A stretch of DNA of 64,000 nucleotides from Gluconobacter vitians. GTDB lineage: Bacteria; Pseudomonadota; Alphaproteobacteria; Acetobacterales; Acetobacteraceae. The notes beneath the pieces were generated by a model. It searched no databases. It was not told where the DNA came from and saw only the letters and a list, made by a program, of their open reading frames with translations. The position numbers were made by a program, and so were the translations under genes. The stretch covers positions 62,001-126,000 of the forward strand of contig NZ_JABCQG010000007.1 of assembly GCF_015244565.1 (NCBI RefSeq), given 5' to 3'. Shown here piece after piece: positions 26,917 to 35,616 of this stretch. How positions within the stretch are numbered: the stretch's first letter is position 1; each line of letters starts with the position of its first letter.

Positions 26917-27405
26917 ATGTCCGACCACCAGCCCACTGGCCCGTCCGCACCCGGCACCGACGCCCTCAGCCAGCTCGGCCGCGCCACCACCACGCCGCAG
27001 AGTCCCGAGGAAGCCGTCCTCGAGCGCGTCCCTTCCCCGCATCAGGGGCGGCAGTATGTCGTGCGCTTCACGGCACCAGAATTCACCTCGCTCTGCCCGG
27101 TCACGGGACAGCCGGATTTCGCGCATATCGTCATCGATTACATCCCCGGCGAATGGATCGTGGAGAGCAAGTCCCTCAAGCTCTTCCTGACCAGCTTCCG
27201 CAATCATGGCGCGTTCCATGAGGACTGCTCCATCGCCATCGCTGAACGTCTGGTCGCCCTGCTCGACCCGCAATGGCTGCGCATTGGCGCCTATTGGTAT
27301 CCGCGTGGCGGCATTCCGATTGACGTGTTCTGGCAGACGGGCGAGCCGCCGAAGGGCGTGTGGATTCCCGCGCAGGACGTCCCTGGCTATCGCGGCCGCG
27401 GCTGA
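26917..27405 (+). CDS. queF: NADPH-dependent preQ0 reductase
   Basis: 162 residues, the short single-domain type. The nucleophile Cys60 and general acid Asp67 lie in [12 protein letters not shown]; the NADPH motif ESKSLK (Glu83 region) and [10 protein letters not shown] complete the site. It reduces the nitrile of 7-cyano-7-deazaguanine to preQ1 for queuosine in tRNA. GAGGAA lies about 9 nt before the start. No other queuosine gene is nearby. The AAC(3)-like gene follows after 8 bp, so they are probably co-transcribed. Confidence 0.94.
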   Translation: MSDHQPTGPSAPGTDALSQLGRATTTPQSPEEAVLERVPSPHQGRQYVVRFTAPEFTSLCPVTGQPDFAHIVIDYIPGEWIVESKSLKLFLTSFRNHGAFHEDCSIAIAERLVALLDPQWLRIGAYWYPRGGIPIDVFWQTGEPPKGVWIPAQDVPGYRGRG

Positions 27406-27413
27406 ACCCGTCC

Positions 27414-28226
27414 ATGACCGAAGCCGCCGCCATCGCCCGCTCCAGCGGGCCCGTCACGCAGGCCCGACTTGTGGTGGATTTCCAGCGTCTCGGGATCACG
27501 CCCGGCATGACGCTGCTGGTCCATGCGTCGCTGAGCCGGATCGGATGGGTCTGCGGCGGGGCGCCAGCAGTAATTTCGGCCCTGCTTCAGGCGGTCGGGC
27601 CGGAGGGCACGATCGTCATGCCCGCGCAGTCTTCCGCACTGAGCGATCCGTCAGGCTGGTGCGATCAGCCGGTCCCGGAAAGCTGGTGGGAAACGATCCG
27701 CGCGACCATGCCGCCCTATGATCCGCGCCTGACGCCGACACGCGGCGTAGGACAGATCGCTGAAACCTTCAGGACATGGCCCGGCGTGCAGCGCAGTCTG
27801 CACCCGCAGGTCTCGTTCAGTGCATTCGGACCGCAGGCAGCGGATATTCTGGCGCGTCAGCCGATGGAAGATCCGTTCGGCGCACAGTCCCCGCTCGCTG
27901 CCCTGTTGGACAGGGATGCGCAGGTGCTGATGATCGGAACGGGGTGGGAAACCTGCACGGCGCTGCATCTGGCCGAGCGGCTTGCCCGGCCGGACGGCCC
28001 GACCTTTCAGGACGGAACCTGCATCACCGTGGAGGGAGAGCGCCGGTGGGTCCGGCTGTGTCTGCCCGTGACGGACATAGAGCGTTTTCAGCCTTTTGGC
28101 GCCACGCTGGATGGCAATGCCTTGCTCCGGCATGGCCATGTCGGCTCGGCGCCCTCACGCCTCTTCCCGCTTGCGCCAGCCATCCGGATGGCCACGGAGC
28201 GCTGGACGGGGAGCGAAGCGGCTTAA
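27414..28226 (+). CDS. AAC(3)-family aminoglycoside N3-acetyltransferase-like protein
   Basis: 270 residues from ATG 27414. The family blocks are all present: LLVHASLSRIGWVCGGAPAVISAL, the ESWWETIRATMPPYDPRLTPTR stretch, HPQVSFSAFGPQA, and IGTGWETCTALHLAE with the catalytic His185. AAC(3) enzymes transfer acetyl from acetyl-CoA to the 3-amino group of the deoxystreptamine ring; chromosomal homologues such as YokD may have other amine substrates. It probably shares a transcript with queF, and its stop overlaps that of the convergent flavin reductase gene. Confidence 0.82.
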   Translation: MTEAAAIARSSGPVTQARLVVDFQRLGITPGMTLLVHASLSRIGWVCGGAPAVISALLQAVGPEGTIVMPAQSSALSDPSGWCDQPVPESWWETIRATMPPYDPRLTPTRGVGQIAETFRTWPGVQRSLHPQVSFSAFGPQAADILARQPMEDPFGAQSPLAALLDRDAQVLMIGTGWETCTALHLAERLARPDGPTFQDGTCITVEGERRWVRLCLPVTDIERFQPFGATLDGNALLRHGHVGSAPSRLFPLAPAIRMATERWTGSEAA

Positions 28227-28699
28227 AGGCTGATCCCGAGCTGCCCCTGGAAATACAGCAGGGGCGCGCGGTTTTCGTCGAGTTCCAGATCAACGGGCCG
28301 CGCCATGAAAAGGGCATGGGTGCCGCCCTGGAATGTCTCGACCAGTTCGCAGTGCATCTTGACCAGTGAATCCCGCACAAAGGCTGTGCCATCCGCCGCA
28401 CGTTCGATCACGTCCGAACCGAACTTGTCGGCCGTACGGCTTGCAAACAGCATCGCCACGTCCTTGTGGTCGTTGCCCAGAATGCTAAGTCCGAACACCC
28501 CGGCTTCCGCAATTGCGCGATAGGTTGCACTGGCACGGTTGAGGCAGATCAGCAGCAGGAGCGGATCGAGGGAGACGGAGGTCAGGGCGCTGATGGTCGC
28601 GCCCTGCTCGCCTTCGCTGCCTTTGGCCGTCACCACGGCCACACCCGTGGCGAAGTGGGACATGGCCTTGCGGAAATCGGTTTCGTTCGGAGTCGTCAT
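28223..28699 (-). CDS. Flavin reductase-like domain protein (FMN-binding split barrel)
   Basis: 158 residues from ATG 28699, with AAGGAAG upstream. It has the HpaC/flavin-reductase pattern: FRKAMSHFATGVAVVTA, GATISALTSVSLDPLLLLICLN, FGLSIL and a C-terminal ALFMARPVDLEL. Such proteins use NAD(P)H to reduce FMN or FAD for a partner monooxygenase; none is visible nearby. Its stop codon overlaps the stop of the convergent AAC(3)-like gene. Confidence 0.85.
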   Translation of the reverse strand: MTTPNETDFRKAMSHFATGVAVVTAKGSEGEQGATISALTSVSLDPLLLLICLNRASATYRAIAEAGVFGLSILGNDHKDVAMLFASRTADKFGSDVIERAADGTAFVRDSLVKMHCELVETFQGGTHALFMARPVDLELDENRAPLLYFQGQLGISL

Positions 28700-28742
28700 G
28701 AAGACTTCCTTGCCATAATCCGCAGGCCAGCGCACCTCCCCT

Positions 28743-30008
28743 TCAGAAGCCCAGCGTCATGTCCGCGCCAAACAGGATGCGCCCCATATGGTGCTGGTCA
28801 TCGAACGGGCGGGTGCTGTTGAGCGAGCGGTCAAAACGCAGTTCCGGCCGGAACTGGAGCAGCTTGACGTGATGCCCCACATCCGGCCGCCAGACCGTGT
28901 TCAACGTCAGGGCGCCATACGTCGTGGCAGGCGCGGATTCCGAGCGCGTCGGATTGCCGAGCATGGCCTGTGCATACCCCTCGTTCTCGGCGAAACTGGC
29001 CACAAAACTCCCGGTATTGTCCCGGTACAGTTCGGCGCGTGCATTGACCGTCAGATTGGGATGAATGTGCCACCCGCCCCAGACGACCGCACTCCACGTA
29101 TCGGCGCGCAGTCCTTCATCGTGAAGCTGGTTCAGCTCCGCCGTGACGCTCCATTTCTTCGAAAACGTCCAGGTCCCGTTCAGATCGTTCCAGTACCGCA
29201 TGGCACCATTGGCCCGCGGCCCAAGCGAGCGTACGGCATTTTCCGGTCCGACCCGCAGCAGATAGGTGAAAGACAGATGCCCGTCCGCCAGATTGTTGCC
29301 CGTGACACCGATATAGCCGGCAGGACGGCCATTATTGTCGCCGCGTCCGAAAGACGTCTGGTTGCCGGTATCCGCGCCGAACTGAAGATCGAAATGATCG
29401 TCCAGATGGAGCTGGAACATGCCGCCCACATGCTCGAACGGCGTGGAATATTCGGTCGTATAGGCCAGCGTATAGAAAGCGCGAGTGGAGGGATCGAGCG
29501 TTTCCACGCCCATGGGGGACGTCAGGATACCGATCTGCCCGTCCAGCCCTTTGGCCGTGAACCAGGGCATATGGATCGCGACATTGGCGAAGACTGGCAT
29601 GGCCTGATAGCGGCCATTGATCCAGCGGTCGGAAACACCGGCGATCGTATAGCTGCGGGCGTCGGAGCCATAGAGCATCCGCAGGTTCATCCCCAGACCA
29701 TACCCGCCGCCGATCGGATCGACCGGTTTTGTGAACGTGAAGGTCAGCTGGTTCAGCGTCGCCTGATCGGCGTAAGGCGAGAGAAGCTGGCCGAAATTTA
29801 GGTTGCTGGCGGGGTGGCTGGAACTGCCCATCACGCCACCTTCAATCTGCGCGCCAAAGGAAACGTCAGAAAACCACTGATCCGTCCAGGCCTTGCCCTG
29901 TCCGGTCGCGGTCTGCTCTCCCACGGTCTGGGCGCTGGCAGCGGTGCCTCCGAGCCCTGCAAAAACTGCCAGTATCGCCCCAAAACCCAGACTGAAACGC
30001 TGCCTCAT
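28743..30008 (-). CDS. Outer-membrane beta-barrel protein (BBP2-like)
   Basis: 421 residues from ATG 30008 (AAGG 11 nt upstream). A signal peptide ends near ASAQ (residue 27). The rest alternates short amphipathic strands and glycine/aspartate turns and ends in a C-terminal aromatic (ADMTLGF), typical of a barrel inserted by BamA. Motifs such as GILTSPMGVETLDP, YTTEYSTPFEHVGG and PAGYIGVTGNN fit the BBP2 barrel family common in acetic acid bacteria and near carbohydrate porins. The substrate is unknown. It is preceded by a hairpin that includes its start codon. Confidence 0.75.
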   Translation of the reverse strand: MRQRFSLGFGAILAVFAGLGGTAASAQTVGEQTATGQGKAWTDQWFSDVSFGAQIEGGVMGSSSHPASNLNFGQLLSPYADQATLNQLTFTFTKPVDPIGGGYGLGMNLRMLYGSDARSYTIAGVSDRWINGRYQAMPVFANVAIHMPWFTAKGLDGQIGILTSPMGVETLDPSTRAFYTLAYTTEYSTPFEHVGGMFQLHLDDHFDLQFGADTGNQTSFGRGDNNGRPAGYIGVTGNNLADGHLSFTYLLRVGPENAVRSLGPRANGAMRYWNDLNGTWTFSKKWSVTAELNQLHDEGLRADTWSAVVWGGWHIHPNLTVNARAELYRDNTGSFVASFAENEGYAQAMLGNPTRSESAPATTYGALTLNTVWRPDVGHHVKLLQFRPELRFDRSLNSTRPFDDQHHMGRILFGADMTLGF

Positions 30009-30036
30009 GCCATCCACCTTCCGGTTGCATGAGGCA
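30001..30036 (-). promoter_or_regulatory. Hairpin over the start codon of the beta-barrel gene
   Basis: On the mRNA strand TGCCTCATG (30036-30028) pairs perfectly with CATGAGGCA (30009-30001). The start codon ATG (30008-30006) is in the 3' arm and the ribosome site GGAAGG is in the 18-nt loop. The pairing is certain; control of translation is inferred. Confidence 0.45.
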
Positions 30037-30089
30037 GCCCATAGCACAGGCCCGGTTTTTTACTTAATGTTGCTAACCGGGAATATTTC

Positions 30090-30929
30090 TCAGAATTTGG
30101 CCGTATTCGGGTCAGCGCCCATCCGGCCATCCTTGCGATCCATTTCCCCGATCGCCTGCATGTCGTCCCTGTCCAGCACAAAGCCGAACACGTCCAGATT
30201 TTCCGCCAGACGCTTCGGATTGACCGATTTGGGAATAACGATCAGCCCGTTCTGAAGATGCCAGCGGATCACGACCTGTGCCGGAGTTCGGCTGTGCTTT
30301 TCAGCGATTTTCCCGATCCGTTCGTCAGTGAGGACGCGCCCCTTGCCCAGCGGACGCCAGGACTCGGTGCGGATATTGTGCTGCTCATGAAATTCGCGCA
30401 GGGCACGCTGCTGGAAATCGGGATGTAGCTCGATCTGGTTGACGACCGGCACCACACCTGTCGCGTCCATGATCCGCTCCAGATGTTCCGGCTCAAAGTT
30501 GGAGACGCCGATGGACTTCACCCGGCCTGACTTTTTCAGCTCGACCAGTGCCTTCCATGTCTCGACATACTGGCCCTGATCCGGCATCGGCCAGTGAATC
30601 AGATACAGGTCCAGCACCGGACGATGCAGCAGGCGGGCGCTTTCCTCATAGGCGCGCATGGTCCTGTCATAGCCCTGCTCGTCATTCCACAGCTTGGTCG
30701 TGAGAAAGACGTCCGGATGGTCTTCCAGTCCCTCACCAACGCCTGCCTCATTTTTGTAAAGCCGCGCTGTATCGACGGAACGATAACCGAGCTTTACGGC
30801 TTCCTTCACAACCCTGGCGGTCTCATCCGGTGGCGTTTCCCAGACTCCCAGCCCGATCTGGGGCATGGTGTGACCGTCATGAAAGGAAATCACCGTCTGG
30901 GCATCGGCGGATGGAACCTGTGAGGACAT
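30090..30929 (-). CDS. Aldo/keto reductase (2,5-diketo-D-gluconate reductase A-like)
   Basis: 279 residues. The AKR tetrad is Asp53, Tyr58, Lys79 and His112 (SVDTARLYKNE, TTKLW, LIHWPMP). The C-terminal NADPH-binding block is IPKSVNPKRLAENLDVF. It resembles the DkgA/AKR5 group, which reduces 2,5-diketo-D-gluconate or small aldehydes in the cytoplasm; in ketogluconate-producing bacteria either role is reasonable. It is monocistronic, 81 bp upstream of the beta-barrel gene on the same strand. Confidence 0.88.
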   Translation of the reverse strand: MSSQVPSADAQTVISFHDGHTMPQIGLGVWETPPDETARVVKEAVKLGYRSVDTARLYKNEAGVGEGLEDHPDVFLTTKLWNDEQGYDRTMRAYEESARLLHRPVLDLYLIHWPMPDQGQYVETWKALVELKKSGRVKSIGVSNFEPEHLERIMDATGVVPVVNQIELHPDFQQRALREFHEQHNIRTESWRPLGKGRVLTDERIGKIAEKHSRTPAQVVIRWHLQNGLIVIPKSVNPKRLAENLDVFGFVLDRDDMQAIGEMDRKDGRMGADPNTAKF

Positions 30930-31010
30930 GTCTGTCTCCCTGCTGGGTTGAAGAATGAATTACACGCGCGTGATGTGATGTCTGTCCAACGTCCGGCCCG
31001 AACGACGGGT

Positions 31011-34000
31011 TCAGTCGCCGCTCAGCAGAATGCCCAGTTTGCGGGTGAATGTCGCAACCGTGAACGGCTTGACCAGCAGCGCACATCCCGGCGCCAGGGG
31101 CTGATCGCCCAGAATGCTCTGCTCGGCATAGCCCGTGATGAACAGGACTTTCAGCGCGGGCCAGCGTTTCATCAGCTGCTCGCCCAGTTCGCGGCCATTC
31201 ATCCCGCCCGGCATGCCGATATCACTGATAAGGACCGATGGTGGCTCGTCCTGCGCAGCCAGAGCCAGCGCGGACGGGCCGTCACATGCCGTCAGCACGA
31301 CCCCGCCCAGATCCGTCACCATGTCCGCCACGATCATGCGCACGGCGTCCTCGTCGTCCACGACCAGAACCCTGCGTCCTTCCAGAAGACGCGGCTGGGG
31401 CGTGCGCGGCAATGACGGCGCATCGGTGCGCATCACATCCTGCCCGTGATAACGCGGCAGCCAGAGGGACACACTCGTTCCCTGTCCGGGGATGGAGCGG
31501 ATTTCCACCTGTCCGCCTGACTGCTGGGTGAAGCCGTAGATCATGCTCAGACCAAGCCCTGTTCCTTCTCCCAGCGGCTTGGTAGTGAAGAACGGATCAA
31601 AGGCGCGCTGGACGATTTCAGGCGGCATGCCACAGCCTTCATCCTCTACCGTCAGGACGACATAATCGCCCGGCCGGATGGACATATCGGCTGCCGCGTC
31701 AGCTGTCAGGAGACGGTTTTCGCTCTTCAGCCGCAGCGTCATCCCATGGTTGTGCATGGCGTCCCGGGCATTGATGCACAAATTCAGGACAGCGTTTTCG
31801 AGCTGGTTAGAATCCACGCGCGTCAGCCAGAGATCCGGCTGGAGGTCAAAAACAAGCTCTATCCCCGGTCCGACCGTACCCCGGAGCAGGCTCTCCAGTC
31901 CGCGGACAAGCGCGTTCATGTCCGTCGGCGTGGGATCGAGGGTCTGGCGGCGGGAAAAGGCCAGAAGACGATGGGTCAGGGACGCGGCCCGATGAACCGC
32001 CTCCTGCGAGGCCGTGATGTAACGCTCCAGCCCGTCCATCCGGCCCTGTGCGATCCGCATGCCCAGCAGTTCCAGCCCGCCCCCGATCCCGGCAAGCAGA
32101 TTGTTGAAATCATGCGCCAGACCACCGGTGAGCTGCCCGACAGCCTCCATTTTCTGCGCCTGACGGAGCTGTTCTTCCAGTTCGTTGCGCTCGGTCAGAT
32201 CCCGCCCGACCGCATAGATCGCATCACCCTCGTCGTTACAGCTCCAGTTATAGGTCCGCCAGGTTCCGTCAGAACGCCGTATCCGCACGTCCAGCCCCGC
32301 CGTTGGCCAGGGCGTGCCGGTAATCAGCCGGTCGAACGTGTCCCAGACCGTCTGTCTGTCATCGGGATGGCACAGCGCATCCAGCCGCAGCCCAGCGAGT
32401 TCCTCGGCCCTGTAACCCTGCATCTCCTCCCAGCTCGGGCTGACCGCGACGTAATAGCCACGGCGGTCAATAATGATGAACAGGTCACGTGCGATGTTCC
32501 ACAGCCGGTCGCGCTCACGGGTGCGTTGCAGGATGCGCTCTTCAAGCATGACGTTGAGATCGCGGATCTGCTGCTGCGTGCGGGCCTGACGCATGGAGGC
32601 ATGGGTGCGGTCCGCAACGGCACGGGTGAAGACGATTTCCTCTTCGGTCCAGACATGCGGCGTATCATGGCAGACGAACATCAGCCCCACGAAGCGCCCG
32701 AACTTGAAAATCGGGATGCAGAGGAGTGCTACGATATTCTCGACTTCGTAGCGTGCATCATATCCCGCCGTCAGGGCATTGGTGCGGACATCCGAAATGG
32801 CCACGGCTTCACCCCGGATCAGGAGCGGCCTGAACTCGCCGTAATCCGCGAACATCCGCACGCCCAGCAGGGGCCGCCGTGCCTCGGCGACGCCGCTGAC
32901 GGTCATGCCCGTGCCGTCATCATTGATGAGACCGTAGCCCGCGCCGCTGGCATCCAGTTCCCGGCAGATGATATGGGCGGCGACCTCTTCCATCATGCCC
33001 GTATCGTCAAGCGCCCGGAGCTGGTCTCCCAGTTCGACGAGGGCGGCCTGACGCAGGGCCTGACGCTTGCTGCGGTCGATGTCGAAGACGATGCCCGGAA
33101 AACGGGCTACCCGCCCTTCTTCTCCCAGATCGCAGCGGCCATTGCCTTCGAACCAGCGCTGGCCTTCCGGAGTGTCCACCCGGAACTCGAAACGGCATTT
33201 CCCGCCCCGCCGCGTTGCCGCCGTCACGGCCTGCACTACGGCAAAGCGGTCCCGGGGGTCCACGGCGTCATAGATGACGTTCGGCATGACGCCTTCGCGC
33301 AGCCGGGCCGGATCAAGCCCGAGCGTCAGGGCCAGCCTGGCATCCCCCGTCATGCGGGATGCGCTGTCATCCCACATCCAGGTCCCGGCGATTGCTCCGG
33401 CATCCAGTGCGAGCTGAAGTCTCTCGGCCGACTGGTTGGCCTCCGTCAGATCGCGGCCGATTGCCAGCAGACGCTGGACGTCCCCGTCCTCGCCAAACAC
33501 CGGGGTAACGGCCACGTCCCAGAACCGGCGCTGCCCGCGCATGGTCATGGCATAGCCCTGAAAGCGTGCCGTCTCGCCTTCCAGCGCGGTCTGCACCGCC
33601 AGGGCCGCACGCCGACGCGGCTGCCCGCGCCACAGATCAACCCAGGGCAGCCCGTGCATGATGATCGGGCTGTCCATTTCCATGGATTTTATGCCGCCCT
33701 CATTGACGAAACGGATGCAGCCGTCACAGTCGAGGATATGGATGCAGTCGGGCAGGCTGGACAGCAGCAGCCGCGTGAACGCCTCACTGGAGCGCAGGGC
33801 TTCCGCCGTCATGGATGCGGACGACACATCCATCGCCAGCCCGACACTGCGGCGTCCGTCGGGGCGGCTTTCATCTTCGCGCCATCCCCGCAGCAAGACA
33901 TGCCGGAGCATCGGCCGTCGGCGGGAAGACTCCGCCCGCGAAAGCGCCGAGAGAACCGGAACAAGAATCCGGAACCGCAATTCGTAGCATCCGTCTTCCC

Positions 34001-34637
34001 GCAGATCCTCCTCGACATTTCCGTCATAGACGCGCCGGTCTTCGGGATGGAGGGACAGCATCAGTTCATCAATGGGGACACCCACGGCCAGCCGTTCGGG
34101 CGGCAGGCCCCAGATACGGGCGAACCGCGCATCTCCCGTCACCATCCGCGCTGCGAAATCACAGCGGTAGAAGGCAACCTCCGCCGTATCCGCCATGCGC
34201 TGCATCCGGAGCTGCATCCGCTCCATAAGCGCATGCTCCTCCTCTTCCGGCGACGTGGACGCTGCATGTTCGCGCAGCAGTTCATCCACCTGAAGGGCGC
34301 ACAGGGCCAGAACATGCTCAAGGGCCGGCGCGTTCTGCCGCACGCACAGCCACACCTCGACCACACCGGAGCGGACCGGCAGGAGGCGTACGGTACAGGA
34401 ATCGACGGACTGTCCGTCCATGAGACAGGCCGCGCCTTCATAGGCAATCGTGCTCGCCTCACCGCCCAGGATGCGCACCCCTTCGGTATCGCGCACCAGC
34501 AGAGCAGCCTCACCGCCCCCCTCGGCGGCGGCAAGGGCCAGAAGATGGACGCACAGAACAGAGGCACGGCCACCGGCCGGAGCCGGACGGAGCATCAGCG
34601 CTTCGGTTCCTCCTGCTGCGTCCTCCCCGCGATCCAT
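31011..34637 (-). CDS. Soluble hybrid sensor histidine kinase (GAF/PAS multi-domain)
   Basis: 1208 residues with no transmembrane segment. Approximate order: divergent sensor domain (1-125), PAS (140-265), PAS (285-395), PAS (400-525), GAF (545-690), short coiled coil, PAS (715-830), HisKA with phospho-acceptor His842 ([11 protein letters not shown]), HATPase (945-1065; [30 protein letters not shown]), and a receiver with phospho-acceptor Asp1139 ([11 protein letters not shown]) and Lys in LVKPF. The start has GAGGAGAG 6 nt upstream. No separate response regulator is adjacent, so output may pass through another protein. The signal is unknown; the GAF and PAS domains could sense redox, light or ligands. 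Confidence 0.9.
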   Translation of the reverse strand: MDRGEDAAGGTEALMLRPAPAGGRASVLCVHLLALAAAEGGGEAALLVRDTEGVRILGGEASTIAYEGAACLMDGQSVDSCTVRLLPVRSGVVEVWLCVRQNAPALEHVLALCALQVDELLREHAASTSPEEEEHALMERMQLRMQRMADTAEVAFYRCDFAARMVTGDARFARIWGLPPERLAVGVPIDELMLSLHPEDRRVYDGNVEEDLREDGCYELRFRILVPVLSALSRAESSRRRPMLRHVLLRGWREDESRPDGRRSVGLAMDVSSASMTAEALRSSEAFTRLLLSSLPDCIHILDCDGCIRFVNEGGIKSMEMDSPIIMHGLPWVDLWRGQPRRRAALAVQTALEGETARFQGYAMTMRGQRRFWDVAVTPVFGEDGDVQRLLAIGRDLTEANQSAERLQLALDAGAIAGTWMWDDSASRMTGDARLALTLGLDPARLREGVMPNVIYDAVDPRDRFAVVQAVTAATRRGGKCRFEFRVDTPEGQRWFEGNGRCDLGEEGRVARFPGIVFDIDRSKRQALRQAALVELGDQLRALDDTGMMEEVAAHIICRELDASGAGYGLINDDGTGMTVSGVAEARRPLLGVRMFADYGEFRPLLIRGEAVAISDVRTNALTAGYDARYEVENIVALLCIPIFKFGRFVGLMFVCHDTPHVWTEEEIVFTRAVADRTHASMRQARTQQQIRDLNVMLEERILQRTRERDRLWNIARDLFIIIDRRGYYVAVSPSWEEMQGYRAEELAGLRLDALCHPDDRQTVWDTFDRLITGTPWPTAGLDVRIRRSDGTWRTYNWSCNDEGDAIYAVGRDLTERNELEEQLRQAQKMEAVGQLTGGLAHDFNNLLAGIGGGLELLGMRIAQGRMDGLERYITASQEAVHRAASLTHRLLAFSRRQTLDPTPTDMNALVRGLESLLRGTVGPGIELVFDLQPDLWLTRVDSNQLENAVLNLCINARDAMHNHGMTLRLKSENRLLTADAAADMSIRPGDYVVLTVEDEGCGMPPEIVQRAFDPFFTTKPLGEGTGLGLSMIYGFTQQSGGQVEIRSIPGQGTSVSLWLPRYHGQDVMRTDAPSLPRTPQPRLLEGRRVLVVDDEDAVRMIVADMVTDLGGVVLTACDGPSALALAAQDEPPSVLISDIGMPGGMNGRELGEQLMKRWPALKVLFITGYAEQSILGDQPLAPGCALLVKPFTVATFTRKLGILLSGD

Positions 34638-34808
34638 TGCCTCTCCTCAAGCCCTGCTCATCCGAACGTTTCCCACCCCGGGACCGTGTCAGTCATAGCA
34701 GATCTGGCGTCCCTCGCATCCTGTCATGAAACCTCTACAATGGAATGGCCACTTTTTCGCCTTTCTTACGTTTCTGTCGGAACGTGATCACATTTTCAGG
34801 AGTTTGCC

Positions 34809-35603
34809 ATGCTGAACCTCGATCTGAGCGGCCGCACTGCCCTCGTCACCGGCTCAACCGGCGGGATCGGCCTTGCCATTGCCCGCAAACTGGGTGAGGC
34901 CGGGGCAACCGTCATCATCAATGGCCGCAAGCAGGACAGCATCGACGGCGCGCTCGAAAAGCTGGGCAAGGCCGTGCCGGGGGGCACCTTCCGCAGTGTG
35001 GTCGCCGATGTCGGAACGCCAGAAGGCTGCAAGACGCTGTTCGAAGCCGAAAGCAACATTGATATCCTGATCAACAATGCCGGCATCTTCGGGCCGAACG
35101 ATTTTTTCGAGACAACGGATGACAGCTGGCAGCACCTGTTTGAGGTGAACCTGTTCTCCGGCGTGCGCCTGTCCCGCGCCTATATGCCGGGCATGAAGGA
35201 GCGCAACTGGGGGCGCGTGCTGTTCATTGCATCGGAATCCGCGCTGAACATCCCGGTCGAAATGGTGGATTACGGTGTCAGCAAGACCGCCATGCTGGGT
35301 CTGGCCCGCGGGCTGGCGAAGCTGATGGCGGGCACGAACGTGACGGTCAATTCAGTGTTGCCCGGCCCCACGCTGTCCGAAGGTGTCGAGGACATGCTCA
35401 AGGCCCAGAACCCCGGCAGCACCCGCCCTGTTGCGGAACTGGCGGCAGAGTTCGTGCAGAAGCACCGCCCGAGCAACATCCTGCGCCGTATGGCCACGGT
35501 CGATGAAGTGGCCAACCTTGTCGCCTATGCCGCCTCGCCCCTGTCTTCCGCCACGACCGGCGCGGCCCTGCGCGTCGATGGCGGTACGGTCGACACTATC
35601 TGA
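34809..35603 (+). CDS. Short-chain dehydrogenase/reductase
   Basis: 264 residues with CAGGAG before the start. The cofactor motif is TGSTGGIG (14-21), NNAG is 87-90, and the catalytic set is Ser140, Tyr153 and Lys157 (YGVSK). The glycine-rich loop followed by Asn-Gly-Arg-Lys suggests NADP(H) preference. The C-terminal AALRVDGGTVDTI is standard for classical SDRs. Acetic acid bacteria use many SDRs on polyols and ketogluconates, but the substrate cannot be read from the sequence. It diverges from the hybrid kinase. Confidence 0.85.
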   Translation: MLNLDLSGRTALVTGSTGGIGLAIARKLGEAGATVIINGRKQDSIDGALEKLGKAVPGGTFRSVVADVGTPEGCKTLFEAESNIDILINNAGIFGPNDFFETTDDSWQHLFEVNLFSGVRLSRAYMPGMKERNWGRVLFIASESALNIPVEMVDYGVSKTAMLGLARGLAKLMAGTNVTVNSVLPGPTLSEGVEDMLKAQNPGSTRPVAELAAEFVQKHRPSNILRRMATVDEVANLVAYAASPLSSATTGAALRVDGGTVDTI

Positions 35604-35616
35604 TCAGGAAGGCTGA

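Noticed and set aside
27414-28226. AAC(3)-like gene as an acquired resistance gene
   Set aside because: GC content and codon use match its neighbours, it is coupled to queF and there are no mobile element marks; it is more likely a native chromosomal homologue.
30051-30081. CCCGGTT/AACCGGG repeat between the aldo/keto reductase and barrel genes as a terminator
   Set aside because: Only 7 bp with a 17-nt loop and no T-tract after it on the transcribed strand.
31746-34787. Plus-strand ORF of 1013 codons opposite the hybrid kinase
   Set aside because: Despite its length its translation is His/Arg/Pro/Gln-rich without domains, and the minus-strand frame has complete kinase motifs.
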